This document shows, in pieces, positions 1 to 7,570 of a stretch of 54,388 nt of DNA. The stretch spans positions 28,836-83,223 of the forward strand of contig JAHDBN010000009.1 in NCBI GenBank assembly GCA_020630335.1, read 5' to 3'. The translations under genes and the position numbers were made by a program. The DNA is from Bacteriovoracaceae bacterium (lineage in GTDB: Bacteria; Bdellovibrionota; Bacteriovoracia; Bacteriovoracales; Bacteriovoracaceae). Each line of letters opens with the position of its first letter. The first letter of the stretch is position 1. The notes below the pieces were generated by a model. It was given only the letters and a program-made list of their open reading frames with translations. It was not told the origin of the DNA and did no database searches.

Positions 1-390
1 TCTAAAAAAGTTTATGATGTATTAATAGAAGATATTAAAGATCAAAAGATTTATCTTCTCAATAAAGATCTTGATATTAAGCAAAGACTTAACGTTGTTG
101 AAGAATTCAGAAAACACGGTGGCGTTTTAGTCGCCACTGATATTTTTGCAAGAGGAATAGATATCCCTCACCTTCAATGGGTTCTAAATTTTGATATCCC
201 ATCTGATGCTGATTATTACCTTCACAGATGTGGAAGAGTTGGAAGAGCAGGAAGATCAGGAAGTGTCTATAATTTCATTACCTCTAAAGACTCCAAGAGA
301 CAAAAAAGAATCAATGAAGTTTTAATTACTCAAACCAGATCAGACTTAAAAATATCAGAAAGAAAGTTTGAAAGAAAATACAGCTACTAA
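1..390 (+). CDS. DEAD-box RNA helicase, C-terminal part (5' truncated by window edge)
   Basis: The frame is open from base 1 to a TAA at 388-390, giving the last 129 residues of a superfamily 2 RNA helicase. The RecA-like domain 2 is visible. Motif V reads VATDIFARGIDIP near residue 44 of the fragment and motif VI reads HRCGRVGRAGR near residue 75. A short basic tail follows. Such enzymes unwind RNA with ATP during ribosome assembly, mRNA decay or cold adaptation. The N-terminal domain with the DEAD motif lies outside the window, so the subfamily (for example RhlE, CsdA or SrmB) cannot be decided. Confidence 0.93.
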   Translation, partial: SKKVYDVLIEDIKDQKIYLLNKDLDIKQRLNVVEEFRKHGGVLVATDIFARGIDIPHLQWVLNFDIPSDADYYLHRCGRVGRAGRSGSVYNFITSKDSKRQKRINEVLITQTRSDLKISERKFERKYSY

Positions 391-410
391 GTAGCGAATC
401 TCAGTATTTT

Positions 411-436
411 ATTCTTTTAAAGAATAGTATCTATTC
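411..436. other. Overlapping short inverted repeats after the helicase gene
   Basis: Two small inverted repeats share bases. ATTCTTT (411-417) pairs with AAAGAAT (419-425), and GAATAG (422-427) pairs with CTATTC (431-436) around a 3-base loop. There is no following T-run on the plus strand, so this is at best a weak transcript end for the helicase. The rest of 391-500 shows only the ribosome binding site of the next gene (AAGGA, about 6 bases before ATG 501). Confidence 0.25.
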
Positions 437-500
437 CTTAAAGGCCATACATGAATACCTATAAATCCTTTATCTTTAGAATAAGAAAGAAAGGATTTTC

Positions 501-1082
501 ATGGAATCATGGTTAGTACAAAGTATATTCTTAGGAGCACTGGCTGGATTAATACCTTCTCCACACACATATTTCTGTCATGAAGCAGCAAGATTGAATG
601 ATAAAAAAATATTATTTCTTGCAATTATAATAGGAGTGATGATTGATCTAGGAATCATCTCATTGGTAAAGTTTTTAAAACCTTCGAGTTACTCTCTTGT
701 TTTTATTTTATTGTTTGGAATGATTTATTTTTTCATACTGGCCAGGAAACTTTACTTTACCTCCAGCTCTACAAGAAAATGCAACTTTAGTATTTATGAT
801 TGCCTGAAATCTCATCTTTTTAATCCTAACCCCTATCTTTTTTGGCTTAGTATCGGCTCATTATATCTAAATGGAGATTCTCAGTTCTACTTCATCCTTT
901 CTTTTCTAACAACAATGGTGCTCATGAAGCTTTTACATATTAACATTTTACTAATCTTGGAAAAAAAGATACTTACAAATAGATTTCTCATCATAAGAAA
1001 TAAGACTTTAAGCATTGCTTTTGTTGCTCTTAGTTCTAAGTTTATGATTGAAGGAATCAGGGTTATAAAACACGTTTTATAG
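501..1082 (+). CDS. LysE/RhtB-type amino-acid exporter-like membrane protein
   Basis: A 193-residue integral membrane protein with about six hydrophobic segments, the length and layout of LysE-superfamily exporters. Residues near 10-20 (GALAGLIPSPH) resemble the first-helix G..PGP region. The segment NPNPYLFWLSIGS near residue 108 resembles the conserved NP-containing central motif of the family. The likely role is export of an amino acid or a similar small solute across the inner membrane; the substrate cannot be read from sequence. The ATG has a good AAGGA site. The next gene starts 8 bases after its stop, so the two are probably co-transcribed. Confidence 0.6.
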   Translation: MESWLVQSIFLGALAGLIPSPHTYFCHEAARLNDKKILFLAIIIGVMIDLGIISLVKFLKPSSYSLVFILLFGMIYFFILARKLYFTSSSTRKCNFSIYDCLKSHLFNPNPYLFWLSIGSLYLNGDSQFYFILSFLTTMVLMKLLHINILLILEKKILTNRFLIIRNKTLSIAFVALSSKFMIEGIRVIKHVL

Positions 1083-1090
1083 GAGATATT

Positions 1091-1471
1091 ATGAAAACAA
1101 TTACACTTTTAGCATTATTCTCATTTTCAATTTTTTCCAATGAAGTTAAAACGATTTCTGCTTGTGGCTGGTTAAATATTGAAAAAATAGGGCCATCTAA
1201 TAAAAATGAATTTGTCCTGCATAACTTTGATCTTTCTCAAAGATTCATCTTAAAAAAAGAAGATCTGAGAAGAAAGCAAAGAAAGACATTCTCAAACTTG
1301 ATTTCAGTGTCCAATAAATTAGAAGTTTATCCAAATGCCTGCATCCAAGGTGAATTTTTATTTAAAAACAAAAAAAATATTCTCTCTAGAAAAAGAATCA
1401 AAACTCTCAAAGCTCAACCTGTTGATTTTGATAAGATCGAATATGATTTTCAAGAGATTACATCGAATTAG
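1091..1471 (+). CDS. Small secreted protein of unknown function
   Basis: A 126-residue protein with a short signal peptide (MKTITLLALFSFSIFS) and a basic, lysine-rich mature part. Two cysteines, at about residues 25 and 84, could form a disulfide in the periplasm. No family is recognised. It follows the exporter-like gene by 8 bases with an AGGAG-type site (TAGGAGATATT before ATG), so they are likely one operon. Its stop codon overlaps that of the convergent LysR gene by 4 bases. Confidence 0.65.
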   Translation: MKTITLLALFSFSIFSNEVKTISACGWLNIEKIGPSNKNEFVLHNFDLSQRFILKKEDLRRKQRKTFSNLISVSNKLEVYPNACIQGEFLFKNKKNILSRKRIKTLKAQPVDFDKIEYDFQEITSN

Positions 1472-2301
1472 AATTTCAACATTTTTTTCATTTCTTGAAT
1501 CAATGTTTTGGCGTTTAAATTTGAACTCAGCTCATACCTATAAACTAAGCAAATATCAACATTCAAAAAAGATTTAGCATAATGCTTTTTTAACTTAAAA
1601 GTATTCGCTAGATTTTCAGGAAGTAACCCAGCTCCACCTTTTTCAAGAATTAATTTCCCTATCAACTCATAACTATCAATCGATTCAATTCTTTTAAACT
1701 TTTGAAGAGATTTAATTTCAGCGACACTACTTAAAACCTGAATCATCTCTGAATTATAATATAAAACAGGAGGATTTTTAATTTGAGAGTAAATATAACT
1801 TTTCTCAGACACTATCTTATGAATAATGAGGTCTGGTAAAGGTTTAGGATTCACAACAAAAGCAAAGTCTAGCTCTCCTTTACACACGAGATCAAGAGCT
1901 TTTCTTGACTCCATCAAATGTGTAAAAATTTTCAACTTAGGATATTCAACTAAAAGCTTAGGTAAATACTTAGGAGTAAGAAAATGAGCAACAACTGGGT
2001 GAACGCCAATGTTATAACTTCCTCGTACATTTTCTGTCTCATTTTTTGAATGATGTAACCTACTAGTCAAAGATTCTAACTGGACTCTAAGTACTTCTCC
2101 TGAAGGAGTTAATTTCAGGCCACTTCTTGATCTAAAGAACAATTTTTCTCCAATTTTCTTTTCAAGTTTCGCCAGCGCCTTACTTAGAGATGGTTGCCCA
2201 ATTTCAAGTTTCTCAGATGCTCTCGATAAGCTTCCTTCTTCAACAATTTGCAAGAAGTATATATATTCATCTCTAAGTATTTGTTCTAAACCTAAGTTCA
2301 T
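1468..2301 (-). CDS. LysR-family transcriptional regulator
   Basis: 277 residues. The N-terminal winged helix-turn-helix spans about residues 12-65 and has the typical LysR pattern: FLQIVEEGSLSRASEKL, then GQPSLSKALAKLEKKIG, then LFFRSRSGLKLTPSGE. An effector-binding domain of the periplasmic-binding-protein fold follows but is somewhat short (the usual LTTR is about 300 residues). It probably represses or activates a neighbouring or distant operon in response to a small ligand. The adjacent exporter at 501 is a possible target, as LysR regulators often control LysE-type exporters, but the two are convergent rather than the classic divergent pair. Confidence 0.88.
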   Translation of the reverse strand: MNLGLEQILRDEYIYFLQIVEEGSLSRASEKLEIGQPSLSKALAKLEKKIGEKLFFRSRSGLKLTPSGEVLRVQLESLTSRLHHSKNETENVRGSYNIGVHPVVAHFLTPKYLPKLLVEYPKLKIFTHLMESRKALDLVCKGELDFAFVVNPKPLPDLIIHKIVSEKSYIYSQIKNPPVLYYNSEMIQVLSSVAEIKSLQKFKRIESIDSYELIGKLILEKGGAGLLPENLANTFKLKKHYAKSFLNVDICLVYRYELSSNLNAKTLIQEMKKMLKF

Positions 2302-2307
2302 GATCTC

Positions 2308-2856
2308 TTAATTCATTTCCTGTGAAGATTTTCCCTCGTCAATTAAAACCTCTTCAACTGGATACTCTACCTTGCCTTCAGATCTCGCCAAGTTGGAAAC
2401 TTTACTATCTTTAGACTTGCTTTCATTTTCAGGTACAACATGAGTCTTCTGTTCGCTATCGTGCTTTAAGATCTTTGCAATTAACTCGTTTACGCATTCA
2501 TCACTCTCTTTTTTCAACTTAAAAACCTTTGAGAGAGATTTTTTAGATTTATTCTTAGCCATATTTAGATAATAATCCATAATCCCGGCATTTAGCTTTC
2601 CCATCTCATTATAAATTGTTTTTCCATCTTTTGGATCTACTCCAACAACAGTTATAATACTCTCGGGAAACTTTTCATCAGGATCCAGAATGGTACATCT
2701 TTTAACAAAACTTGTTTTTTCTTTTTCAAAATATTTCACAAGTAAATTGCTCAATTTAATCCTCGAAGCTTCCTCCATAGGCAAACGATCTTGAGGAAAA
2801 GAGAACTCTTGCGCATTAGCAAATACGCAAAATACTACGATTACAAGATACTTCAC
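2308..2856 (-). CDS. Secreted protein of unknown function
   Basis: 182 residues beginning at a GTG that overlaps the stop of the upstream gene by one base. An AAGGAG site lies 5 bases before it, so translation is probably coupled. A signal peptide (MKYLVIVVFCVFANA) is followed by a charged, mostly helical mature protein with two cysteines and a hydrophilic, low-complexity tail rich in Ser, Lys and Glu. No family is recognised. The tail shares the short string RSEGK with the preceding gene product, hinting that the two are distant relatives or work together. Third gene of a minus-strand operon headed by a lytic transglycosylase. Confidence 0.6.
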   Translation of the reverse strand: MKYLVIVVFCVFANAQEFSFPQDRLPMEEASRIKLSNLLVKYFEKEKTSFVKRCTILDPDEKFPESIITVVGVDPKDGKTIYNEMGKLNAGIMDYYLNMAKNKSKKSLSKVFKLKKESDECVNELIAKILKHDSEQKTHVVPENESKSKDSKVSNLARSEGKVEYPVEEVLIDEGKSSQEMN

Positions 2857-3377
2857 TACATCTCCTTAGATACTTTTTTAATAACCTCATTACTCCTTAA
2901 CTCTAACGTATGTGCTTTTCCTTCTGAGCGAGACTGATTATGAACACTTTCACCAATTTTTCCGTAATTAGCATAAACGTCCTTACAATATTTAAGTTCT
3001 TCTGTCTTATTCTCAAGGGCCATGGATTTTTCTATATAACCTTCATTTTTTTCTTTGATTGCTAACTTTAAGTCTCCAATACAAGTTTTATTCTTAACTC
3101 CTAACATTACCTGAAAAAAACCATCTGATTTCTCTGAATCTGTATTCATTGCAACCATCAAAAAATGTATGTCTTTTCTATAAGGGCTCTCTTGATAAGC
3201 TCGTAATTTCTTAGCCTTATCACTTTTACTTAAATCTTTACTAACACATGCCTTGAATCGAGAAGAATCATAATAATCTAATAAAATCCCCTCTCTATGC
3301 TCTTTTAAAGCACCTATCTTACTCGATTGAGTAAACCCAGCAAAACTCATCATCATCATTAAAACAATCAACTTCAT
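2856..3377 (-). CDS. Secreted protein of unknown function
   Basis: 173 residues. Signal peptide MKLIVLMMMMSFAGFTQ, then a charged mature protein with three cysteines. No recognised domain. The ATG is preceded by AAGGAG, which lies inside the last codons of the upstream transglycosylase gene (3 bases between stop and start), so the genes are translationally linked. A short RSEGKA string near residue 151 is echoed in the next gene product. A role near the envelope with the transglycosylase is inferred only from the operon. Confidence 0.6.
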   Translation of the reverse strand: MKLIVLMMMMSFAGFTQSSKIGALKEHREGILLDYYDSSRFKACVSKDLSKSDKAKKLRAYQESPYRKDIHFLMVAMNTDSEKSDGFFQVMLGVKNKTCIGDLKLAIKEKNEGYIEKSMALENKTEELKYCKDVYANYGKIGESVHNQSRSEGKAHTLELRSNEVIKKVSKEM

Positions 3378-3380
3378 TCT

Positions 3381-4535
3381 CTATCTCCTTTGTATACTCG
3401 CTATCTTAAACGAATCCTTAGTTTTTTCTTTAGCATGCTTAAAAAATGGAGCTCTCTCATCGTCTCGATGAAGACACCTAGCAATCTTTAACATATGCGC
3501 TCTATTCTCCACTCCACCTTTTATTTTCTTTGTCTCTTCCAGGTACTCTTTATACATAGAAGAAAAGCTTTCTAATTTTGGATTTTTTAACACTTTAGCT
3601 ATTTTCCCAACTCCACCATTATAAGAGGCAGCAAGTAATTGTATCGCTCTAAATTTATCTTCATCATTTCTAAAAAAACTTAAAACTTTTCTTCTGATTT
3701 CATTATAACTTGCCTCATCACCTAAAATCTTCTTTGCTTTAAAAACAAGATAAGAATCAATTTTAGAAGCTAGCTCAAAGAACATGTACGATGAAAAAAA
3801 CATATTATGCTTATAGTAGATAGGATAAATCTCTTCATCAGATCGCATACTAACATCTCTATTCCAATTAGCTTTTTTAGGAACTTTCCCTTCGAAAAAA
3901 GATTTCGCGAAAAACTGATATTTATCAGCACGGTAAATATTTTTATAAACATTTGAGCAATACTCCGCATCTCTGGAGCATCTTTTATTTTTTTTATCTT
4001 CACAAGTAAACTTAGATAAATACTTCTCATAAGAGAAGTTCTTATTAAACCCAGAGAAATCTTTCCTGCACTTCTTGAAATTATCATTCTCAATTCTATT
4101 TGAGGCAATTTTTCTTAAAACCTCGTCAACTGTTCTTTTCTCTAATTGTGCAATACCATAAGCAGGAGCAGAACTTTCAACTTCGTTAAATCTAGATTCA
4201 ACGAACATATTACAGGTATTAATTTTCCAATCTAGCCCCGTTACCTTTTCAAGCTTTTTTGTATTTTTCACAATTGACTTTTTAAAGCTCTCATAACTCG
4301 TATGACTAATTGATTTTGTTTGCTCACTTTTATACTTATCAAAGTAAATACTTAATTGCTTTTCAGACTTAAAATGAACATTTCCTGAAGAAACCTGAGA
4401 TAAAAACAACGAAGATTCTTTCTTTTTCACTTCAACTACTTCTTTTTTGTTTTTTATCTCAATTGGTTCAACCCTTGAACATGAAAAACAAAGAATAATC
4501 AAAAATATAAATGTCTCTTTAAACCTTCCCTTCAT
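3381..4535 (-). CDS. Lytic transglycosylase-like lipoprotein (SLT fold)
   Basis: 384 residues. An N-terminal lipoprotein signal ends FLIILCFSCS, giving a lipidated Cys around residue 19. The SLT-type catalytic region starts near residue 100: the predicted catalytic Glu is E113 in FVESRFN, followed by the SAPAYGIAQL segment that matches the family's S..GA.GLMQ pattern. A later AASYNGGVGK (302-311) matches the A.YN.G motif. Between them is an insertion of roughly 150 residues with several cysteines, longer than in standard SLT domains. It would cleave peptidoglycan glycan strands from the envelope. First gene of a three-gene operon with two secreted proteins. Confidence 0.78.
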   Translation of the reverse strand: MKGRFKETFIFLIILCFSCSRVEPIEIKNKKEVVEVKKKESSLFLSQVSSGNVHFKSEKQLSIYFDKYKSEQTKSISHTSYESFKKSIVKNTKKLEKVTGLDWKINTCNMFVESRFNEVESSAPAYGIAQLEKRTVDEVLRKIASNRIENDNFKKCRKDFSGFNKNFSYEKYLSKFTCEDKKNKRCSRDAEYCSNVYKNIYRADKYQFFAKSFFEGKVPKKANWNRDVSMRSDEEIYPIYYKHNMFFSSYMFFELASKIDSYLVFKAKKILGDEASYNEIRRKVLSFFRNDEDKFRAIQLLAASYNGGVGKIAKVLKNPKLESFSSMYKEYLEETKKIKGGVENRAHMLKIARCLHRDDERAPFFKHAKEKTKDSFKIASIQRR

Positions 4536-4545
4536 AAATTACCCC

Positions 4546-4565
4546 AGACTTTATTTTAAAAGTCT
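4546..4565. other. Short hairpin in the leader of the transglycosylase gene
   Basis: AGACTTT (4546-4552) and AAAGTCT (4559-4565) form a 7-bp inverted repeat with a 6-base loop, just upstream of the minus-strand start at 4535. There is no T-run in the direction of transcription, so it is not a convincing terminator. It could be a 5' leader hairpin or an operator. The remainder of 4566-4687 shows nothing recognisable. Confidence 0.25.
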
Positions 4566-4687
4566 TTAGCTAAAAATAAGGGGAGAAAGTCTTAATCTTT
4601 AGTAATTTCAGAAACTTAAGCTGAAAGAATTAGAAAGTAAGGAAAAATACTGCCAAAAATCCAAGGCAATTAACAATTTCTAAGAAG

Positions 4688-5077
4688 TTATTCATTAGTG
4701 CTTTGGTAATAGTGATAAGTGTACTTCAACATCAAGAAGAACGGAACCCACCAGATCAAGTCATTAAATAGAATTAACCAAGCAAAATTAATCGGAAGAG
4801 CTTCAGTTATCAAAGCTTGTAGAAAACCTATTGGCCCAAAAACCTTCCCAAGAAATCCTACCAACACTATTGCCCAATGTTTCCGATAATCTCTAGAAGC
4901 AATTAAATAACCTACTCCATAGACACCAACAATCATTCCAATACATTGCCAAAACTCAATATACCGAGGATAAGGAATACTTAGCAAATCAAACATAAAA
5001 TGGGGAAAAAGAATATTCACGGCTCCCCAGACTAAATTATAAATACCTGCAAAGAATAAAATCGTACTTAAAGACAT
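4688..5077 (-). CDS. Small integral membrane protein of unknown function
   Basis: About 129 residues with four predicted membrane helices. A longer frame reaches 5140, but the ATG at 5077 (MSLSTILFFAG) is preferred. It has a GGAG site 8 bases upstream and begins directly with the first hydrophobic segment, whereas the extension would be a polar tail overlapping the upstream gene heavily. From 5077 it overlaps the upstream gene by 10 bases. No family is recognised with confidence. Last gene of the ABC1/SDR operon. Confidence 0.65.
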   Translation of the reverse strand: MSLSTILFFAGIYNLVWGAVNILFPHFMFDLLSIPYPRYIEFWQCIGMIVGVYGVGYLIASRDYRKHWAIVLVGFLGKVFGPIGFLQALITEALPINFAWLILFNDLIWWVPFFLMLKYTYHYYQSTNE

Positions 5078-5493
5078 CCGTTTCTCCAATGAAGTATGAT
5101 AAACAAAGTTTTCACAGACCAAAGAAAAGTTCGTATCCAATTTGTCTTCACTAAACTTTTAATATTTTTCTCTCTCAGTTTTTCTGTACCATTAGTTAAA
5201 TTATTATGAATAGGAACACTAATACATAAAGTACTAAGCCATAGTAAGACAACGATTGCGAACTGAGCAAGCCAGAAGAATGAATAAAGAATAAAAGAAA
5301 AGTATCCACTTATAAAAAGCTCTAAGCACATAAAAGGGAATACAATATATGTAATACTTCGTGAATGAAATTCATGAAATTTACTAAATTTTTTCTCATC
5401 TACAAAAGAAAAACTGGGATAATGCACAATTTGTATTAACCATATAATTCCAGTCATCATAAATGATGCGAGAATGTATATATTTTCTACCAT
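5068..5493 (-). CDS. Four-helix membrane protein of unknown function
   Basis: 141 residues with about four hydrophobic segments. A conserved-looking early motif, IVHYPSFSFVDEKKF near residue 23, is followed by FHEFHSR, and the C-terminal helix ends with a histidine. Histidines at helix ends suggest a haem- or metal-related membrane protein, similar in style to DUF1772-like small membrane proteins, but I cannot assign the family. It overlaps the upstream SDR gene by 7 bases and the downstream gene by 10, so translation is coupled. Confidence 0.6.
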   Translation of the reverse strand: MVENIYILASFMMTGIIWLIQIVHYPSFSFVDEKKFSKFHEFHSRSITYIVFPFMCLELFISGYFSFILYSFFWLAQFAIVVLLWLSTLCISVPIHNNLTNGTEKLREKNIKSLVKTNWIRTFLWSVKTLFIILHWRNGCL

Positions 5494-6176
5494 GGTATAA
5501 CTTCTCCATCCCAGTTAAAGAACTTCCCAGAATCTTCTTGATTTAAGTTATTCCATAAATCAATGAGAATTTGAGAAGTTTCATTAGTAGACTTAACTGA
5601 ATATGAAATATTTTTTAAAAAATTCTTCGTTAAATTTGTCTTGGTGGTTCCTGGGTGTTGAGCAATACAAATAAGTTTTGGCTTACTTGTTCTCACTTCT
5701 AAAGAAAATGTTTTTAAGGCCATATTCAATGCTGCTTTTGACATCCTATATGAGTACCAACCACCAAGACGATTATCTTCGATACTTCCTATTTTAGCAG
5801 ACAATACACAAAACAAGCCCATGCGATCTCGAGAGAACTTGTCCTTAAGATATTTCATTGCTAATAAATTAATATTACAATTCACATCCATTACGTACTG
5901 TGAATTATCTAACGATAAGTTTTTCACACTCTTCTCAGGCATAGCATCTTTAGATAAAACTCCTATAAAATTAATAAAGAAATCAATATTTCCTAAATCG
6001 TTAGAATAATCTGACCACCAAGACTCTTCTAGCAATTCTGAGTCTAATCTGGAGGGAGAAAAAATCTTAAGATCTGGAAAGTTGTTTTTTAGATTATCAA
6101 GAAAAGCACTAGCTATACCAGATGATCCTCCAAGAACAAGGCCACTTGAACAATTTTTAAAATTAAATTTTTCCAT
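5487..6176 (-). CDS. Short-chain dehydrogenase/reductase (C-factor-like)
   Basis: 229 residues, typical of compact SDR enzymes. The Rossmann glycine motif is GGSSGIA at 16-22. The catalytic set is Ser126 in VLSAKIG and Tyr143/Lys147 in YSYRMSK. The sequence NPG-like block is replaced by QHPGTTKTNLT after the active site, as in C-factor/CsgA-type SDRs. It should oxidise or reduce an alcohol/ketone with NAD(P)H; the substrate is unknown. It begins one base inside the upstream ABC1 gene stop and is clearly part of the same operon. Confidence 0.85.
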   Translation of the reverse strand: MEKFNFKNCSSGLVLGGSSGIASAFLDNLKNNFPDLKIFSPSRLDSELLEESWWSDYSNDLGNIDFFINFIGVLSKDAMPEKSVKNLSLDNSQYVMDVNCNINLLAMKYLKDKFSRDRMGLFCVLSAKIGSIEDNRLGGWYSYRMSKAALNMALKTFSLEVRTSKPKLICIAQHPGTTKTNLTKNFLKNISYSVKSTNETSQILIDLWNNLNQEDSGKFFNWDGEVIPW

Positions 6177-7459
6177 TAATCTAAACCATATAACTCAAAA
6201 AATTCTTTAAAAATCTTATTGTTTTTTGTTTTTGCTTTTATTTTTCTAAGCAAATAAAAAGTTCCAGAGATTTTTCTATCCACAAAAACCGTCTGAAATG
6301 GAGGGTTTGATCGAGGGAAATTAAATAATAACTTTCTTCCAAGCTTGATTAATTTAGATTCTAAATCATTTTCGGCCCAATTGAATTCTTTGACTTTAAA
6401 TACTTCTGCAACAACAGATGTATATTCTAATAATATATTAAGATATTTATCAGGATCATCTTTTCTTGCAATTCCTAGTTCAATAAATATATCTAAGATT
6501 TTTTTCTCATCATAATCAATTAATGCCTTGATCATATCAAGATAATTCTTTTTAATTTCTGGTCTAATTTCTAAACAAGCCCCAAAATCATAAAGTATCC
6601 ATTTTTCTTCTTTTAAGTTTAATTTAAAATTAGCTGGATTGGGATCAGATTGCATAATATCAATGACAAAAAGTTCAGTTAATAAAACCCAAATTAAATC
6701 TTCTCCTAATTTATTTCTTAAATCCTGAATAAGTAAATCCTTGGAGTTTGCTTCATCAATGCTTACTCCAGGATGATACTCGGAAACTAAAATTGTTTTA
6801 CCAGAATACTTGGCAAAAGATTTTGGAATAATATAATCTTCTTTAAGATTTCTTTCATATATCTGCTGATACTTTCTTTCTGAAATATAATCCACTTCTT
6901 TTTTTAAAACTTTTTTAATTTCTTCAAAAAGATCTTTTAGTTTTAATTTTTTAGGTAACATTTTAAAGGTAGATAAAAATGCTTTTAGAACAAAAAGATC
7001 CATATCTATAGATTTCTCAATCTTAGGATATTGAATTTTAATAGCATATTCCTTTTGAGTCTCTACATGAGTTCCCAAGTGAACTTGGCCAATGGATGCA
7101 CTAGCAAAAGGCTTATCTTTTATTTTAAATTGCTTTAAGATCTCTTTTTCCCTTGGCCCTTGAGATTTTTTAAGTGTTCTAAAAGAAACGTAAGAACTTT
7201 GATCTTGAAGTTGATTTAACATCTTAATTGCTTCTTCTGGCAAGAAAGCTTCACCGTAAAGACTTAATAATTGGCCTGCCTTCATCAAGCTCCCCTTTAG
7301 TTCAGAGAATTCTTGAGTTATTTTCAAGAAATGCTCGGGGCTTGAACTCTTAAGAAAGATTTTTTTTAAGGCAACTTGTAAAAACTTAGAAGAAACATTC
7401 AAAAGAGCAAAATTTCTTTCAAATAATCCAAACTTTATCTTTTGTACTTCTTTTCTCAT
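6176..7459 (-). CDS. ABC1/UbiB/AarF-family atypical kinase
   Basis: 427 residues. The hallmark KxGQ motif is KAGQ at 60-63, the Ala-rich nucleotide loop is ASASIGQVH at 118-126, and the beta-3 lysine is K140 (AIKIQYP). The catalytic loop QSDPNPANF is at 269-277 and DFG at 290-292. These proteins are ATP-dependent small kinases/ATPases linked to quinone and isoprenoid lipid metabolism. There is no obvious C-terminal membrane anchor as in UbiB. First gene of the 4688-7459 operon. The SDR and membrane proteins alongside suggest a lipid or isoprenoid modification role, which is inference. Confidence 0.88.
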   Translation of the reverse strand: MRKEVQKIKFGLFERNFALLNVSSKFLQVALKKIFLKSSSPEHFLKITQEFSELKGSLMKAGQLLSLYGEAFLPEEAIKMLNQLQDQSSYVSFRTLKKSQGPREKEILKQFKIKDKPFASASIGQVHLGTHVETQKEYAIKIQYPKIEKSIDMDLFVLKAFLSTFKMLPKKLKLKDLFEEIKKVLKKEVDYISERKYQQIYERNLKEDYIIPKSFAKYSGKTILVSEYHPGVSIDEANSKDLLIQDLRNKLGEDLIWVLLTELFVIDIMQSDPNPANFKLNLKEEKWILYDFGACLEIRPEIKKNYLDMIKALIDYDEKKILDIFIELGIARKDDPDKYLNILLEYTSVVAEVFKVKEFNWAENDLESKLIKLGRKLLFNFPRSNPPFQTVFVDRKISGTFYLLRKIKAKTKNNKIFKEFFELYGLD

Positions 7460-7559
7460 GTCTTCTATTCTCCAAGAAATCTTGGCATTTTGATAGACTT
7501 TTTATTTAAAAATCTTTATGCACATCTAAGACAGACTCGTTTTTTATTTTAATCTCGTT

Positions 7560-7565
7560 TATAAT
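7560..7565 (+). promoter_or_regulatory. Consensus -10 box directly before the gene at 7571
   Basis: TATAAT occupies 7560-7565, leaving only 5 bases before the ATG at 7571, and no ribosome binding site is present. Transcription would start at or next to the A of the ATG, giving a leaderless mRNA. No good -35 hexamer lies 16-18 bases upstream, so an activator may be needed. The 7460-7570 gap also must hold the promoter of the divergent ABC1 operon. Confidence 0.5.
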
Positions 7566-7570
7566 AATTT

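Noticed and set aside
1335-1577. 80-codon plus-strand frame across the end of the secreted-protein gene
   Set aside because: It is a shadow overlapping both the secreted protein and the LysR gene, without a ribosome site.
3770-4108. 112-codon minus-strand frame inside the transglycosylase gene
   Set aside because: It is nested in another frame of a gene with clear catalytic motifs and has no family features of its own.
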